Assembly: GCA_040773385.1 (NCBI GenBank)
Contig: JAXGWH010000003.1
Coordinates: 1 to 64,000, forward strand
DNA from: Aeriscardovia sp040773385
Lineage (GTDB): Bacteria > Actinomycetota > Actinomycetes > Actinomycetales > Bifidobacteriaceae
Direction: 5' to 3'
Length of the DNA stretch: 64,000 nucleotides
In this document: positions 47,613 to 55,656 of the stretch, piece after piece
Layout of the letters: each line of letters begins with the position of its first letter
Numbering within the stretch: position 1 is the first letter of the stretch
Made by a program: the position numbers and the translations under genes
Notes under the pieces: generated by a model
Database searches by the model: none
Told to the model about the DNA's origin: nothing
What the model saw: only the letters and a program-made list of their open reading frames with translations

Positions 47613-48611
47613 GTGCTTATTGCACAGCGTCCGAAACTGACGGAAAAGGTGATCGACGAGCATCGTTCGACCTTCACCTTTGGTCCGTTGGAGCCGGGAT
47701 TCGGCTATACTCTCGGAAACTCACTGCGTCGCACACTGCTGAGCTCCATCCCGGGTGCGGCGGTCACCTCCGTGCGTATCACCGGTGCCCTGCATGAGTT
47801 CACCACGCTTCCGGGCGTGAAAGAGGATGTCACCGAGATCCTGCTCAACATCAAGGGCATCGTGCTCACCAGCGAGTACGACGAGCCTGTGGTGATGTAC
47901 CTGCGCAAGCAGGGCGCGGGCGAGGTCACCGCCGGTGACATCACCCCTCCGGCAGGCGTCAAGGTCTGCAATCCTGACTATCACATCGCCACCCTCGCCG
48001 AGGACGGCAATCTGGAGATCGAGTTCACCGTCGAGCGCGGCCGTGGTTACGTGCCCGCCCAGATGAACAAGGCCCCGGACCAGGAGATCGGCCGTCTTCC
48101 CGTCGACTCGATCTATTCGCCGGTCCTCAAGGTCGCCTACAAGGTGGACCGCACCCGTGTGGCCCAGCGCACCGATTTCGACAGCCTGACGCTTGACGTC
48201 ACCACCAAGGAGTCCATCTCCCCGCGCGATGCCGTCGCCTCCGCCGGTTCCACCCTCGTGGAGCTCTTCGGTCTGTTCAAGGAGCTCAACGCGCAGGCCG
48301 AGGGCGTCGAGGTCGGCCCGGCACCCGAGGCCGACAACGGCAATCCGAAGCTCGCGGCCCCGATCGAGGACCTCAACCTGACGCAGCGCTCGTACAACTG
48401 CCTCAAGCGCGAGGGCATCCACACGATCGGCGAGCTCGTCGACCGCTCTGAACGTGACCTGCTCAACATCCGCAATTTCGGCCAGAAGTCGATCGATGAG
48501 GTCAAGGAGAAGCTCGAGTCGCTCGGGCTCTCGCTCAAGCAGTCCGCGCTCGGTGATGTGGACCAGTCCAGCCTTGAGGGCGGGACCTTCTACAGCCCCG
48601 ACGACGAGTGA
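47613..48611 (+). CDS. rpoA: RNA polymerase alpha subunit
   Basis: 332 aa. The N-terminal dimerisation domain (about 1-225) has RSTFTFGPLEPGFGYTLGNS and LRRTLLSSIPGAAVTSVRI; the C-terminal DNA- and activator-binding domain (about 255-315) has NCLKREGIHTIGELVDRSER and RNFGQKSIDEVKEKLESLG. The start is GTG 47613 after AAAGGATG. A hairpin (GGGCCGG/CCGGCCC, 47566-47592) lies just upstream. Confidence 0.97.
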   Translation: MLIAQRPKLTEKVIDEHRSTFTFGPLEPGFGYTLGNSLRRTLLSSIPGAAVTSVRITGALHEFTTLPGVKEDVTEILLNIKGIVLTSEYDEPVVMYLRKQGAGEVTAGDITPPAGVKVCNPDYHIATLAEDGNLEIEFTVERGRGYVPAQMNKAPDQEIGRLPVDSIYSPVLKVAYKVDRTRVAQRTDFDSLTLDVTTKESISPRDAVASAGSTLVELFGLFKELNAQAEGVEVGPAPEADNGNPKLAAPIEDLNLTQRSYNCLKREGIHTIGELVDRSERDLLNIRNFGQKSIDEVKEKLESLGLSLKQSALGDVDQSSLEGGTFYSPDDE

Positions 48612-48755
48612 GCGACGAGTAAGTCTCGTCCGCTGACTTTTCTCTGACAGGCGTCCCGGAATCCATTTTCTGGGCGCCCGGTCAGAGGGCAGAATACAAA
48701 GATCAGGCGGACCGGTGGGCTGATGCCCTCCCGCCTGCACAAAAGGAGATCAATT

Positions 48756-49319
48756 ATGCCACAGCCCAAGCAGGGCCCGCGTCTTGCGTCCAGCCCGGCG
48801 CACGAGCGTCTGATGCTCGCGAACATGGCCACCTCGCTGTACCGCAACGGGTCCATCGTGACCACGCTGCCGAAGGCGAAGCGTCTGCGCCCGCTCGCCG
48901 AGCGTCTCATCACCTTCGCCAAGAAGGGCGATCTCGCCGCACGTCGTCGCGTGCTGCGCGTCATTCGCGACAAGTCCGTGGTGCACAAGCTCTTCACCGA
49001 GATCGCCAAGCAGATGGAGAACCGTGACGGCGGCTACACCCGCATCGTCAAGCTGGCTCCCCGTCGCGGCGACAACGCCACGCAGGCCGTGATCGAGCTC
49101 GTCACCGAGCCGGTCCAGCCGAAGAAGGCGGCCGATCAGGCGCAGAAGGTGGCCGACAACGCCGCCGATGCGTCCGCCGCGTCCGAGGCCAAGGCCGACA
49201 AGCCGGCAGAGGAGAAGAAGGCCGAAGAGCCGAAGGCAGACACCAAGGTTGCTGACGCAAAGGCCGAGGCCTCTTCCGACAAGAAGGCCGACGAGGACGA
49301 CAAGGCCGCTGAGAAGTGA
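48756..49319 (+). CDS. rplQ: 50S ribosomal protein L17 with Ala/Lys/Glu tail
   Basis: A tunnel-exit protein, 187 aa. The core (about 1-118) shows GPRLASSPAHERLMLANMAT, RRVLRVIRDKSVVHKLF and RIVKLAPRRGDNATQAVIEL. The last 65-70 residues are A/K/E/D-rich and probably disordered. ATG 48756 follows AAAAGGAG. It ends the cluster, followed by a terminator. Confidence 0.96.
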   Translation: MPQPKQGPRLASSPAHERLMLANMATSLYRNGSIVTTLPKAKRLRPLAERLITFAKKGDLAARRRVLRVIRDKSVVHKLFTEIAKQMENRDGGYTRIVKLAPRRGDNATQAVIELVTEPVQPKKAADQAQKVADNAADASAASEAKADKPAEEKKAEEPKADTKVADAKAEASSDKKADEDDKAAEK

Positions 49320-49359
49320 GCCAGAGGCCGGGCACGCGTGCCCGGCCGTCAACATGCCA

Positions 49360-49391
49360 AAAGGGGAACCGAACAACGGTTCCCCTTTTTG
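49360..49391 (+). terminator. terminator of the alpha operon
   Basis: AAAAGGGGAACCG and CGGTTCCCCTTTT form a near-perfect stem around AACAA, followed by further T residues. Confidence 0.92.
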
Positions 49392-49407
49392 TTATTCGGG
49401 CCTGTTG

Positions 49408-49482
49408 TCTGGGGCATAGTCTGGGTCTGGGTCTGGGGTTTGGTCTGGGTCTCGGTCTGCGTCTGCCGGTTGGATCTGCCGT
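49408..49482 (+). repeat. GTCTGG-type hexamer repeats upstream of truA
   Basis: About ten imperfect copies of a TCTGGG/GTCTCG/GTCTGC hexamer run in tandem between the rplQ terminator and truA. A similar run occurs inside the truA frame at 49668-49693. Confidence 0.75.
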
Positions 49483-49554
49483 CCTGGTCTGCTGCCTGAT
49501 ACGGATAGTGCGGATATGCTGTCTGATGCAGAATCACTGCGCGGAGGAGGGGAT

Positions 49555-50505
49555 ATGCGCGTCAAGCTCACGCTCGCCTATGACGGGACTGACTTCCACG
49601 GCTGGGCGCGTCAGCCGGGGATGAGGACGGTCCAGGAGACTGTCGAGGACGGGCTCGCCCTCATCCTCGGTCTGCGTCGCGGTCTGCGTCGTTCCACGGC
49701 TGATCAACAGCCAATCCCTGGCCCGCCTCGTTCCATGGGCGATCCGCAGACAGCCCCCCGTCTCGTGGTCGCCGGACGTACCGACGCCGGGGTGCATGCG
49801 CGCGAGCAGATCTGCCATGTCGACATCCCCGACGCCCTTCTCGCCCGTCTGACCGGCTCCCGGGGCGATCTCACGCCCTGCGAGGGACTGCGGCGGCGCC
49901 TGGGCTCCGTCCTGCCCGACGACATCGTGCTCAAAAGCGCGGAACCCGCACCGGCAGGCTTTGATGCCCGCTTCTCCGCGCTCGAACGCACCTACGTGTA
50001 CCGAGTCTGCGACGACGACCGGTTCCTCGACCCGCTCACACGCCGGTTCGTGCTGCCCCTACGGTACCATCTTAATGAGGATCGGATGCAGGAGTGCGCG
50101 GGCATGATCCCCGGTCTGCGGGATTTCGGTTCGTTCGCCCTGCCCAACCCCGGCGGGACGACCATCCGTGAGGTGAAGAAGGCGTCCTGGGCGCGGCGGC
50201 CGGTCGTCCGGGGGTCTGAGGGACAGATCGAACCGCTGTCCGGGCTGCTCGAGTTCACCATCGTGGCGGACGCCTTCGCCCGCAGCATGGTACGCTCGCT
50301 CGTCGGCGCACAGATCCTCGTCGGGCTGGGCAGAAGGGACACCGGCTGGTTCAAAGGCAAGCTCGCCGTCCCACAGCGTGAGGGCGGGACCGGTCCGATT
50401 GCCGCCAAAGGGCTCTGTCTCGAGCACATCGCCTATCCTCCGGACGACCAGCTGGGGGAGCGGGCGGAGAGGATCCGTGCCCGTCGCACGCTTTCCGTCG
50501 ACTGA
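49555..50505 (+). CDS. truA: tRNA pseudouridine synthase A
   Basis: It makes pseudouridine at positions 38-40 in the anticodon arm, 316 aa. The core motif VVAGRTDAGVHAREQI contains catalytic Asp77, and the C-terminus shows FARSMVRSLVGAQILVGLGR. ATG 49555 follows a strong GGAGGAGGGG. Residues about 38-68 form an insertion rich in L-R-R-G and P, encoded partly by hexamer-type repeat DNA; E. coli TruA lacks it. It follows rplQ, a common bacterial arrangement. Confidence 0.93.
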   Translation: MRVKLTLAYDGTDFHGWARQPGMRTVQETVEDGLALILGLRRGLRRSTADQQPIPGPPRSMGDPQTAPRLVVAGRTDAGVHAREQICHVDIPDALLARLTGSRGDLTPCEGLRRRLGSVLPDDIVLKSAEPAPAGFDARFSALERTYVYRVCDDDRFLDPLTRRFVLPLRYHLNEDRMQECAGMIPGLRDFGSFALPNPGGTTIREVKKASWARRPVVRGSEGQIEPLSGLLEFTIVADAFARSMVRSLVGAQILVGLGRRDTGWFKGKLAVPQREGGTGPIAAKGLCLEHIAYPPDDQLGERAERIRARRTLSVD

Positions 50506-50631
50506 GCGGGGTGCCGGGCTGTGGGCATACCGCTATCTGGCAGAATGCCTTCTTCCCGCCGTGTGAGCGGGGTACCGGGTCCGGTGGGCCGTCTTTTGCG
50601 AGACCGGTCGCGCAACGCAGCGGATGCCGGT

Positions 50632-50637
50632 AGAATC
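50632..50637 (+). promoter_or_regulatory. -10 box of the SPFH gene
   Basis: TAGAAT (50632-50637) lies 60 nt before ATG 50698. It fits the TAnnnT pattern of other promoters here; no -35 is obvious. Confidence 0.45.
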
Positions 50638-50697
50638 GAAAGTCCGAGAGAAAAAATCATCTGCCGGATTGTCCAGGCAAATCAGGGAGAAAAAACA

Positions 50698-51612
50698 ATG
50701 GTCGCCCTCATCATCCTCGTCCTTCTGATTCTTCTGCTGGCGGCGTCGCTCTACGTCGTTCCGCAGCAGCAGGCGTACATCATCGAGCGTCTCGGCAAGT
50801 TCAAGACCGTCCAGTTCGCCGGCATGCACGCCAGGATCCCGTTTGTCGACAGGATCGCCCGCAAGACGGATCTGCGCGTGATGCAGATCAATGTCAAGCT
50901 CGAGACGAAGACGCTCGACAACGTGTTCGTCCAGATCGTGGCGAGCACCCAGTTCCGTGTCAACGCGAAGAACGTGGCCCGCGCCTACTACGAGCTGAGT
51001 GACCCGGCGCCGCAGCTGCGCTCCTACCTTGAGGACGCGCTGCGCTCCGCCATCCCGAACCTCTCGCTGGACGACACGTTCGCCAAGAAGGACGATGTGG
51101 CCTCCGACGTGCAGAAGACGGTGGGCGAGGAGATGCAGCGCTTCGGCTTCGACGTCATCAAGACGCTCATCACCGGCATCGACCCCTCCACCGAGGTCAA
51201 GCGCAGCATGGACTCCATCAACGCCGCCCAGCGCGAGAAGGAGGCCACGCGCCAGCGCGCCGAGGCGCAGAAGATCCAGATCGAGACGCAGGCCTCCGCC
51301 GACGCGGAGCGCACGAGGCTGCAGGGCGAGGGCCAGGCCAACTACCGCCGCGAGATCGCAAGCGGCCTCGTCGACCAGATCAACTCGCTCAAAGAGGCGG
51401 GGATGGACGCCGACTCCGTCAACGACGTCGTGCTGTTCAACCAGTATCTCGACGTGCTGCGCGGGATCGCCGATTCGACCAACGCCAAAACGCTCATCCT
51501 GCCGGCCGCGACCCCCGGCGGTTACGACCAGCTCTACCAGCAGATGGTCTCCGCCCTGCAGACGAGCAGCGAGACGGCGGGGAACGGCAGGAACGGGCGC
51601 GTCACTTCTTGA
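50698..51612 (+). CDS. SPFH/band 7 (stomatin-like) membrane protein
   Basis: A 304-aa protein anchored by one N-terminal hydrophobic segment (about residues 2-19). It continues with the SPFH domain (YVVPQQQAYIIERLGKFKTV to about 190) and a Q/E/R-rich coiled coil (RSMDSINAAQREKEATRQRA). Such proteins oligomerise on the membrane and act as scaffolds or protease regulators; the exact role here is unknown. No NfeD-type partner gene is adjacent. AGGGAGA precedes ATG 50698. Its 3' end overlaps the converging lipoprotein gene by 11 bp. Confidence 0.92.
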   Translation: MVALIILVLLILLLAASLYVVPQQQAYIIERLGKFKTVQFAGMHARIPFVDRIARKTDLRVMQINVKLETKTLDNVFVQIVASTQFRVNAKNVARAYYELSDPAPQLRSYLEDALRSAIPNLSLDDTFAKKDDVASDVQKTVGEEMQRFGFDVIKTLITGIDPSTEVKRSMDSINAAQREKEATRQRAEAQKIQIETQASADAERTRLQGEGQANYRREIASGLVDQINSLKEAGMDADSVNDVVLFNQYLDVLRGIADSTNAKTLILPAATPGGYDQLYQQMVSALQTSSETAGNGRNGRVTS

Positions 51613-51979
51613 CGGAGTCCTGCACCTTCTTCATCGCCGCGGTGAGCTTGGCCTCCGTCTGCTTGACCTGTTTGACGGTTGTGAGCTTGTTGGGGTCGAT
51701 CGACTTGTAGTAGGTGTCGAGATCTTTGATGGTCGCGGGGTTGCTCACCTGGTCCTCGCTCGTGTCGCTCTTGAGGACGAACGCCTTGTCCATGAGCGTG
51801 TTGAGCTTTTTGAGCTCCTTCTGGACGTCCTGATCGCCGGACGACTGCGACTGCGAGGAACCGGCGCCCGCCTGTGTGCTGCTGCCGCAGGCGGTGAGCG
51901 TGGCGGCCATGCCCAGCATCGCCGCGGAGGCGACGACGAGGGTGAGTGCCCGGTTCGGATAACGTGTGATGTTCCTCAT
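51602..51979 (-). CDS. small lipoprotein of unknown function
   Basis: A 125-aa secreted lipoprotein. The signal ends in the lipobox LTAC with Cys31. A Ser/Gln/Gly linker is followed by about 85 helical residues rich in K, D and T (KELKKLNTLMDKAFVLKSDT). I do not recognise a family. The start ATG 51979 has AGAGAGAAG upstream. It overlaps the SPFH gene tail by 11 bp in convergent orientation. Confidence 0.75.
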   Translation of the reverse strand: MRNITRYPNRALTLVVASAAMLGMAATLTACGSSTQAGAGSSQSQSSGDQDVQKELKKLNTLMDKAFVLKSDTSEDQVSNPATIKDLDTYYKSIDPNKLTTVKQVKQTEAKLTAAMKKVQDSVKK

Positions 51980-52262
51980 GTTGTTTCTTCTCTCTTTGGT
52001 TTCTCTGATCTGAATGATTTTCGGTGGGGATACCGTCTTCTGGCTTCTGGTGCGGATACTGTGACGGGATTCTGTGGCGGGCCGTCCTGCTGATGTCTCA
52101 TCCCGATGGCCCGTGTCCGTGTCCGGCAGTCTGTGTCCGTGTCTGGCAGATATCTGCGCCTGACGTACCCGGAGAAATCGTACTTGCAGGTGTTCCGCGG
52201 CAGAGACAGTAATCCGTGACAACCCGATGGTCGGAGGTGCTTCCGCAGAAGGGCGCTAAAGA
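51980..52262. other. intergenic region before tRNA-Ser
   Basis: No gene seen. It contains a 17-bp direct repeat with one mismatch, GTGTCCGTGTCCGGCAG at 52113-52129 and GTGTCCGTGTCTGGCAG at 52133-52149. The left part must hold the promoter of the minus-strand lipoprotein gene. Confidence 0.5.
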
Positions 52263-52294
52263 AAAAAGAACCCTCGGGCAGCCCCGAGGGTTCT
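52263..52294 (-). terminator. terminator of tRNA-Ser
   Basis: On the minus strand AACCCTCGGGG pairs with CCCGAGGGTT and a run TTCTTTTTTC follows, right after the tRNA. Confidence 0.9.
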
Positions 52295-52299
52295 GTTCG

Positions 52300-52384
52300 C
52301 GGAAGAGGAGAGATTCGAACTCTCGGTGGCTTGCACCACACACGCTTTCGAGGCGTGCTCCATAGACCGCTCGGACACTCTTCC
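52300..52384 (-). tRNA. tRNA-Ser(CGA)
   Basis: An 85-nt tRNA with a long variable arm, typical of serine tRNAs. The anticodon arm is CACGC-CTCGAAA-GCGTG with anticodon CGA; the acceptor is GGAAGAG/CTCTTCC, discriminator G. CCA is not encoded. Confidence 0.95.
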
Positions 52385-52504
52385 ATGCCGCATCTTCAGC
52401 GACAAGGAAACAGCATACAACCAGAAGACGACGATGAAAGCACAGTCCAACGGCGGTATTGGCCGCGGGTCATGGCTGTCGTCGTCGGGTGTGCCCTGAA
52501 ATTT

Positions 52505-52534
52505 CTGACTGCGGCTTTACAGTGGCGTATGATG
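52505..52534 (+). promoter_or_regulatory. lacI-type regulator promoter
   Basis: -35-like CTGACT (52505-52510) and -10 TATGAT (52529-52534) are 18 bp apart. The operator at 52541 lies just at the predicted transcription start. Confidence 0.5.
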
Positions 52535-52540
52535 ATGGCT

Positions 52541-52552
52541 AAAACGATTCAG
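52541..52552. promoter_or_regulatory. LacI-type operator O4 (autoregulation)
   Basis: AAAACGATTCAG shares AAACGATT with the operator upstream of the downstream operon (53733-53744) and has the central CG of LacI sites. At the transcription start it would allow the regulator to repress itself. Confidence 0.55.
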
Positions 52553-52559
52553 AATTCTA

Positions 52560-53678
52560 ATGGGGTCATTCATGGGCAGGCGTGCGACGCAGGCGGTCGA
52601 CGGCTCGAGCAGCCGTGATCTCAACAGGGACAGGGTGAAGAGACAGGAGAGGGGCGATGCCGCGGCGCGCCGGGTGACGATCACCGATGTGGCTCACGAG
52701 GCAGAGGTATCGGTCGCTTCCGTCTCGAATTACCTCAACCACTATCCCTACATGCGCCCGGTCACGAAGCAGAAGATCCAGGCGGCAATCGACGATCTGG
52801 GCTACAGCGTCAATTCCTCCGCAAGAAACCTCCGTTCCGGCAGGACGGGTCTCATCTCCCTCGCCATTCCCGATCTGCGTCAGCCTTACTTCTCAGAACT
52901 CGCGGAAAATATCATCGGCGTCGCCCGCGGTTATGGCTATGGCGTGCTGGTCCAGTCGACAGACGAGGACCGTGGCCGGGAGATCGAGGCGCTGCGGTCG
53001 ATGGACCTCAAGATCACCGATGGCCTCATCCTCAGCCCGGTCCAGATCACGAACACCGACATCGAGCGCACGGCCGTCGACTGTCCGCTCGTCATTCTCG
53101 GCGAACGGGTCCTCAACCCGCCGGCACCCCATGTGCAGCTGGACAACATCGCCGCCTCCGGCGAGGTGACACGTGTCTTGCTGTCACAGGGCTGCAGGCG
53201 CATTGCCGTCATCGGGGGTTCATACAGGAGCAACGACACTTCTTCCAGAACGCTCAGGACCCGCGGATATGTGCAGGCGCTGATGGACGCGGGCAGGGCC
53301 GTCGATCCCCGGTATATCCGTGAGACGAAGAACTGGACGAGTCTTGACGGGGCCCGTGCGACGAAGGCCATGTATGATGACGGTCTGCGTCCGGATGCGA
53401 TTTTTGCGCTCAATGATCTGCTTGCGCTGGGGGTCGTCAGCCAGCTGCGCGAAATGGGTGTCGACATCCCCCGCCAGGTTCGGGTCGTCGGCTTCGACAA
53501 CATCACGCAGGCACGGTACAGCATCCCGTCGCTGACAACCATCGATCCGGGCAAGGGGGAGGTCGCGCGGCGTGCTTTCGCCTCATTGCTGGCCCAGATG
53601 TCAGAGAATCATCGGGGGAAGGCGACGGAGATCACCGTTCCTTATACGATGATCTTCCGCGATTCGGATCCGCGCTGA
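52560..53678 (+). CDS. LacI-family transcriptional regulator
   Basis: 372 aa. A basic N-terminal extension (about 35 residues) precedes the LacI helix-turn-helix at about 39-60 (VTITDVAHEAEVSVASVSNY) and hinge helix SSARNLRSGRTGLISLAIP. The rest is a periplasmic-binding-like sugar sensor with ILGERVLNPPAP, AVIGGSYRSNDTSSRTLRTR and VVGFDNITQARYSIPSLTTI. Effectors of such proteins are usually the sugar used by the adjacent operon, here probably a pentose or short arabino/xylo-oligosaccharide. The start is ATG 52560 or a nearby in-frame ATG at 52572; no good ribosome-binding site precedes the first. Confidence 0.93.
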   Translation: MGSFMGRRATQAVDGSSSRDLNRDRVKRQERGDAAARRVTITDVAHEAEVSVASVSNYLNHYPYMRPVTKQKIQAAIDDLGYSVNSSARNLRSGRTGLISLAIPDLRQPYFSELAENIIGVARGYGYGVLVQSTDEDRGREIEALRSMDLKITDGLILSPVQITNTDIERTAVDCPLVILGERVLNPPAPHVQLDNIAASGEVTRVLLSQGCRRIAVIGGSYRSNDTSSRTLRTRGYVQALMDAGRAVDPRYIRETKNWTSLDGARATKAMYDDGLRPDAIFALNDLLALGVVSQLREMGVDIPRQVRVVGFDNITQARYSIPSLTTIDPGKGEVARRAFASLLAQMSENHRGKATEITVPYTMIFRDSDPR

Positions 53679-53717
53679 CGGGGGTCCCGGCCTTCCTGAC
53701 CGACTGCATCATTTTTC

Positions 53718-53749
53718 TTGATATTTTTCTCTGAAACGATTTATATACT
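53718..53749 (+). promoter_or_regulatory. promoter of the GH43 transporter operon
   Basis: TTGATA (53718-53723) is a near-consensus -35 and TATACT (53744-53749) a good -10, but the spacing of 20 bp is long. A LacI-type operator sits between the two boxes. The region is AT-rich. Confidence 0.5.
53733..53744. promoter_or_regulatory. LacI-type operator O5
   Basis: GAAACGATTTAT has a central CG and shares AAACGATT with O4. It occupies the spacer between -35 and -10 of the operon promoter, so binding should block transcription. Confidence 0.6.
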
Positions 53750-53853
53750 GAATCTCTTGATATACCCTTTAAACAGATATCGCAGGAGATTACAACCAAA
53801 GATTTCCTAGAACGATACATAATCACAATGATGTGATGGTGTCAGGAGAGACC

Positions 53854-54816
53854 ATGAGAAACAACAAGGAACCTGCGCCGGACGGCGTTGGATCCGTCGA
53901 CGGGCGTGCGAAGGCGGATCGTGACGGCAGTCCCGCTCTGAGGAAGATCGGACGGCGTCTGCAGCCCTACCTCTTCATCCTGCCGGTCACAATCGTCTCC
54001 GGCGTGTTCATCTATTATCTGATCGCTTTCACGCTGCGGGCATCATTCACGGACTGGGACGGTCTCAGTCCCACGATGAATTCGGTTGGCTTCAAAAATT
54101 ACGCGAGGCTTTTCGCTCATGGCTCCGTGTTCTGGACGGCGCTGAAGAACAATCTCATCTTCATGGTCGTCACCGTCGTGGTTCAGGCTGTCCTCGGCCT
54201 GCTCCTCGCCGTCATCCTCAAAGAGAAGCTGCCGGGCTCCAACTTCTTCAAGGTGGTGTTCTTCCTTCCTATCGCCATGGCGCCGGTGATCATCGCGGCA
54301 ATCTTCCGCATCATCATGGACCCGACGGTCGGGGCGATCAACGAGACGCTGCGTCAGCTCCATCTCGGCTTCCTCGCCCAGTCGTGGCTCGGCGATCCCA
54401 AGATCGCGCTCTATTCGATCTGCGCCATCAACATCTTCGAATGGATGGGCTTCTCGATGGTGATCTACTACGCCGGACTCCTCGCGATCCCACAGGAGCT
54501 GTATGAGGCGGCCCAGCTGGACGGGTGCGGTTTCTGGAACACACTCTTCCATGTCACCATCCCGCAGCTCTCCGGCACGACCAACACGCTCATCGTGCTC
54601 GGCATCGTCGGTTCGCTCAAGACGTTCGACATCGTCATCCAGACCACCGGCGGCGGTCCGGGTCGTTCGACGGAATTTCTCAACACCTACCTGTACAAAC
54701 TCGGCATTCAGCAGTTCAACGGCGGGCTTTCCGCGGCGGTGGGAGTGATGGTCCTCGTCATCGCGGTCATCCTCTCCATCCTGCAGATGGTCGCCGGCAG
54801 AAACGCCAATCGGTGA
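53854..54816 (+). CDS. sugar ABC transporter permease (first)
   Basis: A MalF-type permease, 320 aa. After a polar N-terminus of about 40 residues come six membrane segments; the EAA loop is LYEAAQLDGCGFWNTLFHVT. AGGAGAG precedes ATG 53854. It is the first gene of the operon with the second permease 10 nt downstream. The transported sugar is inferred from the GH43 enzyme: arabinose- or xylose-containing oligosaccharides. Confidence 0.93.
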   Translation: MRNNKEPAPDGVGSVDGRAKADRDGSPALRKIGRRLQPYLFILPVTIVSGVFIYYLIAFTLRASFTDWDGLSPTMNSVGFKNYARLFAHGSVFWTALKNNLIFMVVTVVVQAVLGLLLAVILKEKLPGSNFFKVVFFLPIAMAPVIIAAIFRIIMDPTVGAINETLRQLHLGFLAQSWLGDPKIALYSICAINIFEWMGFSMVIYYAGLLAIPQELYEAAQLDGCGFWNTLFHVTIPQLSGTTNTLIVLGIVGSLKTFDIVIQTTGGGPGRSTEFLNTYLYKLGIQQFNGGLSAAVGVMVLVIAVILSILQMVAGRNANR

Positions 54817-54826
54817 GGAGCGGACA

Positions 54827-55627
54827 ATGCGTAGAAAGCGCGCGACGACGGTCGTCATGTATTGTGTCCTGATCCTGTTCCTGCTGATCTGGATTTTCCC
54901 GATCTGGACGGCCGTCAGCAAGTCGCTCTCGTATGACGGGTTCTCGAGCTACCAGGCCGTCCTGACCAACAAGACGGTCCATTATGGGCAGGTCGTGCTC
55001 AACAGTCTGCTCATCTCCGTGGTGACGGCGCTCATCGTCGTCTTCTTCACCTCGCTGGCCGGCTTCGCGTTCTCGAAAATGGACTTTCCTGGCCATAAGG
55101 TGATCTACTGGCTCCTGTTGGCATGCATGGCCGTCCCCTCGGCCGCCGTCACCATGCCGCTGTTCTTCCTCATCAAAGGCTTCGGGCTGATCAACACCTA
55201 TCTTGGTCTGATCATCCCCCTCGTCTCCTTCAATTCGCTGCAGATGCTGCTGCTCTGGAAGAACTACTTCGACGGAATTCCCGATGACATCATCAAGGCG
55301 GCGCGCATCGACGGGTGCGGCCTGACGCGCATCTACTTCAGCATCATGATGCCGCTGAGCACGCCGATGATCGCGACGACGGGTGTTCTCACCTTCGTCT
55401 ACTCGTGGAACGAGTATCTGCTGCCGTTGCTGCTCATCCGTGATGAGAGCAAATATCCCGTCACCCTCGCCTCCACCTATTTCATGGAGACGCGCTCGCA
55501 GACACCGCAGATGGTCGCCGAGCAGTACGCCGCGCTCATCCTCATGACGATTCCCTCCGTCATCGTCTACCTCATCAGCCAGCACTGGCTGCAGGCCGGC
55601 ATCACCGCCGGTGCGGTCAAGAGCTGA
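54827..55627 (+). CDS. sugar ABC transporter permease (second)
   Basis: A MalG-type permease, 266 aa, six membrane segments. The EAA loop is IIKAARIDGCGLTRIYFSIM, followed by YSWNEYLLPLLLI and the C-terminal GITAGAVKS. With the first permease it forms the channel; as elsewhere in the window no ATPase gene is present, so an MsmK-type shared ATPase is implied. A GAGGAGCG site lies just before the ATG. Confidence 0.93.
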   Translation: MRRKRATTVVMYCVLILFLLIWIFPIWTAVSKSLSYDGFSSYQAVLTNKTVHYGQVVLNSLLISVVTALIVVFFTSLAGFAFSKMDFPGHKVIYWLLLACMAVPSAAVTMPLFFLIKGFGLINTYLGLIIPLVSFNSLQMLLLWKNYFDGIPDDIIKAARIDGCGLTRIYFSIMMPLSTPMIATTGVLTFVYSWNEYLLPLLLIRDESKYPVTLASTYFMETRSQTPQMVAEQYAALILMTIPSVIVYLISQHWLQAGITAGAVKS

Positions 55628-55656
55628 TGCGCCGGATGGGACAGAGAGGAGCAGTC

